A DNA stretch of 64,000 nucleotides from Klebsiella sp. WP3-W18-ESBL-02 (GTDB lineage: Bacteria; Pseudomonadota; Gammaproteobacteria; Enterobacterales; Enterobacteriaceae), in assembly GCF_014168815.1 (NCBI RefSeq), contig NZ_AP021972.1, positions 5,084,001-5,148,000 of the forward strand, in the 5' to 3' direction. The position numbers and the translations under genes were made by a program. Below, piece after piece: positions 57,568-64,000 of the stretch (positions are counted from its first letter, which is position 1; the number at the start of each line of letters is the position of its first letter). The notes beneath the pieces are model-generated. The model was not told the origin of the DNA, made no database searches, and worked only from the letters and a program-made list of their open reading frames with translations.

Positions 57568-60084
57568 ATGATTGATTCGCGTTACTGCATCGTATTGGTT
57601 TCTGGTGTATTCCTGAGCGCTGCTTTTCAGAGCATGGCACAGGATACTTTATTTAACCCGAACCTTCTGGAAATCGATCATCCTGTCAATATTGATATCC
57701 GCCAGTTTAACCGTTCCAATGCTCTTCCTCCTGATAATTATAAAGTTGATGTGGTAATTAACGGTCGTTTTTTTGAACGGCAGGATATTAAATTTATTCA
57801 GGATTCACCAGAGGGTGAACTTCATCCTTGCTTTATTACCGTAAAAGATGTTTTGTCTTCCTATGGCGTAAAAGTTGATGCGGTTAAGGCACTTAATAAT
57901 ATTGATGATAGTGCTTGCATAAATCCTGCTCCATTAATTGATGGATCTTCTTGGTTTTTCGATGCTAATAAATTGGCGTTAAATATATCCATACCACAAA
58001 TTTACCTGGATAGTTCGGCGTATGATTATATCAGCCCCTCTCGCTGGGATCAGGGGATTAATGCGCTGATGGTTAACTATGATTTCTCAGGGTCACACAC
58101 GTTAAAATCTAATTATGACTCCTCTGAGGATGACAGCTATTACCTCAACTTACGCAACGGTCTGAATATCGGCGCCTGGCGGTTACGTAACTACAGTACT
58201 TTAAACGCGACGGAAAATAGTACTGAATACCACTCTATCAGTAGCTACCTTCAGCGAGATATTGCCGCGCTACGTAGCCAGATCATGCTAGGAGATACCT
58301 GGACGGCGAGTGATATTTTTAACAGTACGCAAATCCGCGGGGCAAGGTTGTATACCGACGATGATATGTTGCCATCCAGCCAGAACGGCTTTGCGCCGGT
58401 AGTGCGTGGTATCGCTAAAAGCAATGCGACGGTGATCATCCGGCAGAATAATTACGTTATCTATCAGTCGGCAGTGCCGCAAGGTGCGTTTGAAATCACC
58501 GATCTGAATACCACCAGCGGTGGTGGCGACCTTGAGGTGACTATCAAAGAAGAGGATGGCAGCGAGCAGCATTTCACTCAGCCCTATGCTTCACTGGCCA
58601 TTCTTAAGCGTGAAGGACAAACCGATGTGGACATTAGCGTCGGTGAAATGCGCGATGAGAGCGGTTTTACGCCCAACGTCCTACAGGCTCAGGTTCTTCA
58701 TGGTTTGCCATGGGGCCTGACGCTGTATGGCGGCACGCAGATAGCGAATGATTATGCTTCTGCGGCAATGGGGATGGGGAAAGATATGGGATCTCTCGGC
58801 GCGCTTTCATTTGATGTCACACATGCTCACGCTCGATTTGACGACGGAGGCGATGAAACCGGCCAATCCTATCGTTTTCTCTATTCTAAGCGTTTTGATG
58901 AAACCGATACGAATTTCCGTCTGGTTGGATACCGTTACTCCACGGAAGGATATTACACGCTCAATGAATGGGCATCTCGGCAGAATAAGGATGAAGATTT
59001 CTGGATGACTGGCAACCGACGTAGCCGGATTGAGGGGACGTGGTCGCAATCTTTTGCCCGGGGTTACGGTAATATTTACCTGACGGTGAGCCGGCAGCAG
59101 TACTGGAAAACGGATGACGTCGAGCGGCTGGTTCAGTTTGGTTATGCTAATACCTGGCGGCGTATTTCATGGAACGTTTCCTGGAACTATACCGATTCTG
59201 CCAATAGTTATACGGGTAGCGAGTCTTATGATAATGAGAACAACCATGAGCATATTTTTATGCTGTCGGTTTCGGTACCGCTTTCCGGCTGGCTGGAGAA
59301 CAGTTACGTCAATTATTCGCTGACGCAAAACAATCATAATGACAGCACGATGCAGGTCGGATTGGGCGGTACCGCGCTGGAAGATCATAACCTTGCCTAT
59401 AACGTTCAGGAATCATGGGTTAGCGATCCGCAAGACAGCTATAGCAGTAACGCCAGCCTGAGCTATGACGGTACCTATGGCTCGGTTAACGGTAGCTATG
59501 CCTATAGTCAGGATTCACAGCGCCTTAACTACGGAGTTCGCGGCGGTATTCTGGTTCACAGCGGCGGCATCACTTTTTCGCAAGAGCTAGGAGAAACGGT
59601 GGCATTGGTTGAAGCGCCGGGGGCTGATGGCCTCTCAGTGGAGAACGCCACCGGCGTATCCACCGACTGGCGTGGCTACACGGTGAAAACACAAATGAAC
59701 CCGTATGATGAAAACCGAGTGGCGATTAACAGCAATTATTTTTCGCGCGCCAATGTTGAACTGGAAAATACCGTGGTTAATCTGGTGCCAACGCGCGGCG
59801 CGGTGGTGAAAGCAACGTTTGTTACCCATGTCGGTTACCGCATTCTGTTTACGGTAGCGATGCCCGATGGTAAACCCGCGCCGTTTGGCGCGATGGCTTC
59901 GGCTGACCTGGAGTCAGGTACGGTGACGGGGATTGTTGGTGATAATGGTGAACTCTATTTATCCGGGATGCCGCTGGAAGGCCGCTTTACGCTAGCGGGG
60001 AGTCAGGGAACCTGTACTGCGCAGTATCACATTTCTGCGCCGAAAAATAATGAACTGCTGCAAATGCCGGTTCGTTGTCAATAA
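57568..60084 (+). CDS. Outer-membrane fimbrial usher (FimD/PapC family)
   Basis: The 838-residue precursor has a signal peptide (ending QSMAQ), an N-terminal chaperone-binding domain (DTLFNPNLLEIDHPVNIDIRQFN), a 24-strand barrel with the plug domain (about 220-320, FAPVVRGIAKSNATVIIRQNNY), and two C-terminal domains (PFGAMASADLESGTVTGIVGDNGELYLSGM, ending in a Cys pair CTAQ...MPVRCQ). It assembles and secretes the fibre. It is 21 bp after the chaperone. Full length, no frameshift. Confidence 0.95.
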   Translation: MIDSRYCIVLVSGVFLSAAFQSMAQDTLFNPNLLEIDHPVNIDIRQFNRSNALPPDNYKVDVVINGRFFERQDIKFIQDSPEGELHPCFITVKDVLSSYGVKVDAVKALNNIDDSACINPAPLIDGSSWFFDANKLALNISIPQIYLDSSAYDYISPSRWDQGINALMVNYDFSGSHTLKSNYDSSEDDSYYLNLRNGLNIGAWRLRNYSTLNATENSTEYHSISSYLQRDIAALRSQIMLGDTWTASDIFNSTQIRGARLYTDDDMLPSSQNGFAPVVRGIAKSNATVIIRQNNYVIYQSAVPQGAFEITDLNTTSGGGDLEVTIKEEDGSEQHFTQPYASLAILKREGQTDVDISVGEMRDESGFTPNVLQAQVLHGLPWGLTLYGGTQIANDYASAAMGMGKDMGSLGALSFDVTHAHARFDDGGDETGQSYRFLYSKRFDETDTNFRLVGYRYSTEGYYTLNEWASRQNKDEDFWMTGNRRSRIEGTWSQSFARGYGNIYLTVSRQQYWKTDDVERLVQFGYANTWRRISWNVSWNYTDSANSYTGSESYDNENNHEHIFMLSVSVPLSGWLENSYVNYSLTQNNHNDSTMQVGLGGTALEDHNLAYNVQESWVSDPQDSYSSNASLSYDGTYGSVNGSYAYSQDSQRLNYGVRGGILVHSGGITFSQELGETVALVEAPGADGLSVENATGVSTDWRGYTVKTQMNPYDENRVAINSNYFSRANVELENTVVNLVPTRGAVVKATFVTHVGYRILFTVAMPDGKPAPFGAMASADLESGTVTGIVGDNGELYLSGMPLEGRFTLAGSQGTCTAQYHISAPKNNELLQMPVRCQ

Positions 60085-60097
60085 AAGGGATGTTAAC

Positions 60098-60628
60098 TTG
60101 AAACGACTCAATAGTTTTTTACTAATTACCGCCCTGAGTTTCTATGGACATGCTTTTGCTGCGGATGTTTATATTCAGGGGGATATCACCGCTCCACAGG
60201 AGTGTGAAGTTAACGGTGGGCAAGTGATTGAAGTCAATTTTGAAAAAATACCGGCTTCTGAATTTTCGTCAACGCCGGGTTCGGCGATAACCAGCCGTAA
60301 AATTCCGATCAAAGCATCGGTGAAGTGTACGGGAATGGCGGCTGGGCAAGATGTTGAAGTTTCGCTACATGCGACGCAGACGGCGGCATCGCCCACAATG
60401 TTACAGACATCAAACGACGATGTTGGAATCAAGATTTATGATGAATACGATAAAGAAGTTGATGTGAACGGCGGGCGCATGGAAACAGATATGGGAAAAC
60501 GTTCGCGTTTGGGTGAAGAAGATGGCGAGTTCAATTTCTCTGCCGCGCCCGGTAGCGCCACCGGCGCCAGGCCAAAACCCGGTACCTTTAACGCCAATGC
60601 CACGATCATCATGGAAATTAAAAACTAA
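60098..60628 (+). CDS. Minor fimbrial subunit, pilin-domain protein
   Basis: The 176-residue precursor has a signal peptide (MKRLNSFLLITALSFYGHAFA before ADVYIQGD), two Cys (QECEV and VKCTG) and a C-terminal beta strand AAPGSATGARPKPGTFNANATIIMEI, so it is a single-domain pilin that could cap or tip the fibre. It is too short for a two-domain adhesin with a lectin head. The start is TTG at 60098, 7 bp after AAGGGA; no in-frame ATG gives a signal peptide. It is 13 bp after the usher. Confidence 0.82.
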   Translation: MKRLNSFLLITALSFYGHAFAADVYIQGDITAPQECEVNGGQVIEVNFEKIPASEFSSTPGSAITSRKIPIKASVKCTGMAAGQDVEVSLHATQTAASPTMLQTSNDDVGIKIYDEYDKEVDVNGGRMETDMGKRSRLGEEDGEFNFSAAPGSATGARPKPGTFNANATIIMEIKN

Positions 60629-60639
60629 CGTCTTCAAGC

Positions 60640-60670
60640 ACAACGGCTGTTTATGACAGCCGTTGTCATA
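60640..60670 (+). terminator. Terminator of the fimbrial operon
   Basis: ACAACGGCTGT / ACAGCCGTTGT, an 11-bp perfect stem with TTATG loop; the tail (CATATTTG) is only moderately T-rich. Confidence 0.75.
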
Positions 60671-60762
60671 TTTGCCATTCTGAACCCGTCTTATTCAAAA
60701 AAAACAAGAATCCACGTGAATTATTTTTCATAATTATCAATTAGTTATGTTTTACGTGTTTG

Positions 60763-60802
60763 CTGTCATTAAACTGTCATAAACCTTACATATAACTGTC
60801 AC
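60763..60802 (+). promoter_or_regulatory. Double Pho box upstream of pstS
   Basis: Four heptamers at 11-bp steps, CTGTCAT (60763), CTGTCAT (60774), CTTACAT (60785) and CTGTCAC (60796), form two PhoB 18-mers as in E. coli pstS. PhoB~P binding here activates the operon at low phosphate. The remaining 60-100 bp on each side shows nothing further. Confidence 0.95.
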
Positions 60803-60868
60803 CTGTTTGTCCTATTTTGCTCATCGTAGCCACTAAACAACGATTTACGAATTCTTGCAGGAGACATT

Positions 60869-61909
60869 ATGAAAGTTATGCGTACCACTGTCGCAACTGT
60901 TGTCGCCGCGACCTTATCGATGAGCGCTTTCTCTGCCTTTGCAGCAGCAAGCCTGACGGGCGCGGGTGCAACTTTCCCTGCGCCGGTGTATGCCAAATGG
61001 GCGGATACCTACCAGAAAGAAACCGGTAATAAAGTCAATTACCAGGGTATCGGCTCCTCCGGTGGCGTAAAACAAATTACCGCTAACACCGTGGATTTCG
61101 GCGCATCTGATGCTCCGCTGTCTGACGAAAAACTGGCGCAGGAAGGCCTGTTCCAGTTCCCGACCGTGATCGGCGGTGTGGTGCTGGCCGTTAATATCCC
61201 TGGCCTGAAATCCGGCGAGCTGGTGCTCGACGGTAAAACGCTGGGCGACATCTACCTGGGTAAAATTAAGAAGTGGGATGACGAAGCCATCACCAAACTG
61301 AACCCGGGCGTGAAGCTGCCTTCTCAGAATATCGCCGTGGTCCGTCGTGCTGACGGTTCCGGCACCTCCTTCGTCTTCACCAGCTACCTGGCGAAAGTGA
61401 ACGAAGAGTGGAAATCTAAAATTGGCGCGGGCTCTACCGTTAACTGGCCGACCGGTCTGGGCGGTAAAGGTAACGACGGTATTGCGGCGTTCGTACAGCG
61501 TCTGCCGGGCTCCATCGGCTATGTTGAATACGCGTATGCTAAGCAGAATAACCTGGCTTACACCAAGCTGGTTTCTGCTGATGGCAAACCGGTTAGCCCA
61601 ACCGAAGACAACTTCGCTAACGCCGCTAAAGGCGTTGACTGGAGCAAAACCTTCGCGCAGGACCTGACCAACCAGAAAGGTGATAACGCGTGGCCGATTA
61701 CCTCCACCACCTTTATCCTGGTCCACAAAGAGCAGAAGAAACCAGAGCAGGGCGCTGAAGTGCTGAAGTTCTTTGACTGGGCGTACAAAAACGGCGGCAA
61801 ACAGGCTAACGAACTGGATTATGCCTCTCTGCCGGAAAGCGTGGTTGAGCAGGTTCGTGCTGCATGGAAAACCAACGTAAAAGACAGCAGCGGTAAAGCG
61901 CTGTACTGA
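60869..61909 (+). CDS. pstS: PstS, phosphate-binding periplasmic protein
   Basis: The 346-residue precursor equals E. coli PstS. It has a signal peptide (MKVMRTTVATVVAATLSMSAFSAFA), then ASLTGAGATFPAPVYAKW and the phosphate-binding segments IGSSGGVKQI, DFGASDAPLS and RADGSGTSFVFT. It feeds PstCAB and takes part in PhoR signalling. First gene of pstSCAB-phoU. Confidence 0.98.
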   Translation: MKVMRTTVATVVAATLSMSAFSAFAAASLTGAGATFPAPVYAKWADTYQKETGNKVNYQGIGSSGGVKQITANTVDFGASDAPLSDEKLAQEGLFQFPTVIGGVVLAVNIPGLKSGELVLDGKTLGDIYLGKIKKWDDEAITKLNPGVKLPSQNIAVVRRADGSGTSFVFTSYLAKVNEEWKSKIGAGSTVNWPTGLGGKGNDGIAAFVQRLPGSIGYVEYAYAKQNNLAYTKLVSADGKPVSPTEDNFANAAKGVDWSKTFAQDLTNQKGDNAWPITSTTFILVHKEQKKPEQGAEVLKFFDWAYKNGGKQANELDYASLPESVVEQVRAAWKTNVKDSSGKALY

Positions 61910-61981
61910 TGACGGTCGCCCGGCGGCAACGCCGGGCAGCTGTCAGCGTCGTGGCGGATTTTAAACTGGAAAGAGTGATTT

Positions 61982-62941
61982 ATGGCTGCAACTAAGCCTG
62001 CTTTTAACCCACCGGGTAAAAAGGGTGACATGATATTCAGCGCGCTGGTAAGACTGGCTGCGCTGATTGTGCTATTGATGTTGGGCGGGATTATCGTTTC
62101 TCTGATCATCTCCTCCTGGCCCAGTATGGAGAAGTTCGGCTTCGCCTTCCTGTGGACCAAAGAGTGGGATGCGCCTAACGACATTTACGGCGCGCTGGTG
62201 CCGATTTACGGTACGCTCGTGACCTCCTTTATCGCGCTGCTGATCGCCGTTCCGGTGAGTTTCGGTATCGCACTCTTCCTGACCGAACTGGCGCCAAACT
62301 GGCTCAAACGCCCGTTAGGTATCGCCATTGAGCTGCTGGCGGCCATCCCCAGTATCGTGTACGGCATGTGGGGCTTGTTTATCTTCGCGCCGCTGTTCGC
62401 GACCTACTTCCAGGAGCCGGTCGGCAATATTCTTTCTAACATCCCGTTTGTCGGCGCGCTGTTCTCCGGCCCGGCATTTGGTATCGGTATCCTGGCGGCC
62501 GGGGTTATCCTCGCCATCATGATCATCCCGTATATCTCTGCCGTAATGCGTGATGTGTTCGAGCAAACCCCGGTGATGATGAAAGAGTCGGCCTACGGCA
62601 TCGGCTGCACCACCTGGGAGGTTATCTGGCGTATCGTTCTGCCGTTCACCAAAAACGGGGTGATAGGCGGCGTCATGCTCGGCCTGGGCCGCGCGCTGGG
62701 TGAAACGATGGCGGTGACCTTTATCATCGGCAACACCTACCAGCTCGATAGCGCCTCGCTGTATATGCCTGGCAACAGCATTACCTCCGCGCTGGCGAAC
62801 GAATTCGCCGAAGCGGAATCTGGCCTGCACGTGTCTGCGCTGATGGAACTGGGCCTGATCCTGTTTGCGATTACCTTTATCGTACTGGCCGCATCGAAGT
62901 TCATGATCATGCGCCTCGCGAAGAATGAGGGGGCACGCTAA
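61982..62941 (+). CDS. pstC: PstC, phosphate ABC transporter permease
   Basis: The 319-residue inner-membrane protein has six hydrophobic segments and the ABC permease EAA-type loop KESAYGIGCTTWEVIWRIVLP. Together with PstA it forms the channel. Its stop overlaps the pstA start by one base (TAATG). Confidence 0.97.
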   Translation: MAATKPAFNPPGKKGDMIFSALVRLAALIVLLMLGGIIVSLIISSWPSMEKFGFAFLWTKEWDAPNDIYGALVPIYGTLVTSFIALLIAVPVSFGIALFLTELAPNWLKRPLGIAIELLAAIPSIVYGMWGLFIFAPLFATYFQEPVGNILSNIPFVGALFSGPAFGIGILAAGVILAIMIIPYISAVMRDVFEQTPVMMKESAYGIGCTTWEVIWRIVLPFTKNGVIGGVMLGLGRALGETMAVTFIIGNTYQLDSASLYMPGNSITSALANEFAEAESGLHVSALMELGLILFAITFIVLAASKFMIMRLAKNEGAR

Positions 62942-63831
62942 TGGCTACGCTGGAAATGCAAAACACCGCTGCGCTGGCAGAGTCCCGTCGCAAAATGCAG
63001 GCCAGACGCCGCATGAAGAACCGCATTGCGCTGACGCTCTCTATGGCCACCATGATCTTCGGCCTGTTCTGGCTGGTGTGGATCCTGATGGCGACCATCA
63101 CCCGCGGGATCGATGGCATGTCGCTGGCGCTGTTTACCGAAATGACGCCGCCGCCAAACACCGCCGGCGGCGGTCTGGCTAACGCCCTCGCGGGCAGCGG
63201 CCTGCTGATTCTGTGGGCCACCGTGTTTGGTACCCCGCTGGGTATTATGGCGGGCATTTACCTGGCCGAGTACGGGCGTAAGTCCTGGCTTGCCGAGGTT
63301 ATCCGCTTTATTAACGACATTCTGCTTTCCGCTCCGTCGATCGTTGTGGGCCTGTTTGTCTACACCATCGTCGTGGCGCAGATGCAGCACTTCTCCGGCT
63401 GGGCGGGCGTGATTGCGCTGGCGCTGTTACAGGTGCCGATCGTCATTCGTACCACCGAAAACATGCTGAAGCTGGTGCCGGATAGCCTGCGTGAGGCCGC
63501 GTATGCGCTGGGTACGCCGAAATGGAAGATGATCTCCGCCATTACGCTAAAAGCGTCTATCTCCGGGATCATGACCGGTATCCTGCTGGCGATTGCGCGC
63601 ATTGCTGGTGAAACGGCACCGCTGCTGTTTACCGCGCTCTCGAACCAGTTCTGGAGCACCGACATGATGCAGCCCATCGCCAACCTGCCGGTCACCATTT
63701 TTAAATTTGCTATGAGCCCGTTTGCTGAGTGGCAGCAGCTGGCCTGGGCCGGGGTGCTGATTATCACGCTGTGCGTCCTGCTGCTGAACATTCTGGCGCG
63801 CGTCATTTTCGCGAAGAAGAAACACGGTTAA
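62941..63831 (+). CDS. pstA: PstA, phosphate ABC transporter permease
   Basis: The 296-residue inner-membrane protein has six hydrophobic segments and an EAA-type loop REAAYALGTPKWKMISAITLKAS. It pairs with PstC. The one-base overlap with pstC implies coupled translation. Confidence 0.97.
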   Translation: MATLEMQNTAALAESRRKMQARRRMKNRIALTLSMATMIFGLFWLVWILMATITRGIDGMSLALFTEMTPPPNTAGGGLANALAGSGLLILWATVFGTPLGIMAGIYLAEYGRKSWLAEVIRFINDILLSAPSIVVGLFVYTIVVAQMQHFSGWAGVIALALLQVPIVIRTTENMLKLVPDSLREAAYALGTPKWKMISAITLKASISGIMTGILLAIARIAGETAPLLFTALSNQFWSTDMMQPIANLPVTIFKFAMSPFAEWQQLAWAGVLIITLCVLLLNILARVIFAKKKHG

Positions 63832-63843
63832 GTTTATTGCCTT

Positions 63844-63920
63844 GCCGGATGGCGGCGTAAACGCCTTATCCGGCCTACGAATGACATAGATGTAGGCCTG
63901 AAAGCTGCGCGCCATCAGGC
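63844..63920. repeat. REP/BIME element between pstA and pstB
   Basis: GCCGGATGGCGGCG...CGCCTTATCCGGC is followed by a second degenerate unit (TGTAGGCCTG...GCGCGCCATCAGGC). It lies inside the operon, where it may lower expression or stabilise upstream mRNA. Confidence 0.8.
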
Positions 63921-63940
63921 ATGATGAGGAAGAGATTGAG

Positions 63941-64000
63941 ATGAGTATGGTTAACACGACTCCGGGTAAGATTTCAGTACGTGACCTGAACTTCTACTAC
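63941..64000 (+). CDS. pstB: PstB, phosphate ABC transporter ATPase (partial)
   Basis: Only the first 20 codons are in the window (MSMVNTTPGKISVRDLNFYY), matching the start of E. coli PstB. GAGATTGAG precedes the ATG. The ATPase domain lies beyond the right edge. Confidence 0.93.
   Translation, partial: MSMVNTTPGKISVRDLNFYY

Overview
The window is chromosomal DNA from a member of the Enterobacteriaceae close to the Enterobacter/Lelliottia/Kosakonia/Klebsiella group. Most genes are near-identical in length and gene order to Escherichia coli (typA, glnALG, hemN, polA, rbs, kup, asnA/asnC, mnmG, atp, glmUS, pst), the 16S variable regions look like that group, and two loci are absent from the usual E. 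coli K-12 arrangement (a PL9 pectate lyase and a fimbrial operon). The genus is not settled from sequence reading alone. The replication origin oriC lies at about 38.8-39.1 kb; the rrn operon to its left and the atp operon to its right both run away from it, co-directional with replication.

Layout. 0-7 kb: end of yihX, typA, and the nitrogen operon glnA-glnL-glnG with its sigma-54/NtrC promoter and a GlnZ-like 3' UTR, then the small protein gene yshB. 7-17 kb: hemN, a tiny unannotated ORF, yihI, the CsrC RNA, engB, Spot 42 RNA, polA, yihG, dsbA, srkA, yihD. 17-23.5 kb: mobAB and a complete rRNA operon on the minus strand (16S-23S-5S) whose 16S-23S spacer has no tRNA. 23.5-31.5 kb: yieP, hsrA and the ribose operon rbsDACBK with rbsR. 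31.6-38.8 kb: kup, ravA-viaA, asnA, asnC, mioC. 38.8-49.3 kb: oriC, mnmG, rsmG and the complete ATP synthase operon atpIBEFHAGDC. 49.3-52.3 kb: accessory stretch with two perfect CRP-type palindromes in front of a 23-residue ORF and a terminator, followed by a periplasmic exopolygalacturonate lyase gene (pelX-like) with two KdgR-like boxes. 52.3-55.7 kb: glmU and glmS. 55.7-60.7 kb: AT-rich DNA and a four-gene chaperone-usher fimbrial operon at the attTn7 side of glmS. 60.7-64 kb: Pho boxes, pstS, pstC, pstA and the start of pstB.

What stands out. The rRNA operon joins the gene neighbourhood of E. coli rrnA (mobB side) directly to that of rrnC (yieP side), so the roughly 90 kb that separates them in E. 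coli is not here; this is either an rrn-rrn rearrangement or an assembly join. The best candidate for an undescribed element is the short CRP-flanked transcript unit downstream of atpC. Other candidates are the TTG-start membrane mini-ORF coupled between yihI and hemN, and a second RbsR-type operator overlapping a CRP-like site.

Most other genes form well-understood units: nitrogen assimilation (glnALG), ribose uptake and phosphorylation (rbs), oxidative phosphorylation (atp), UDP-GlcNAc precursor synthesis (glmUS) and phosphate uptake (pst).
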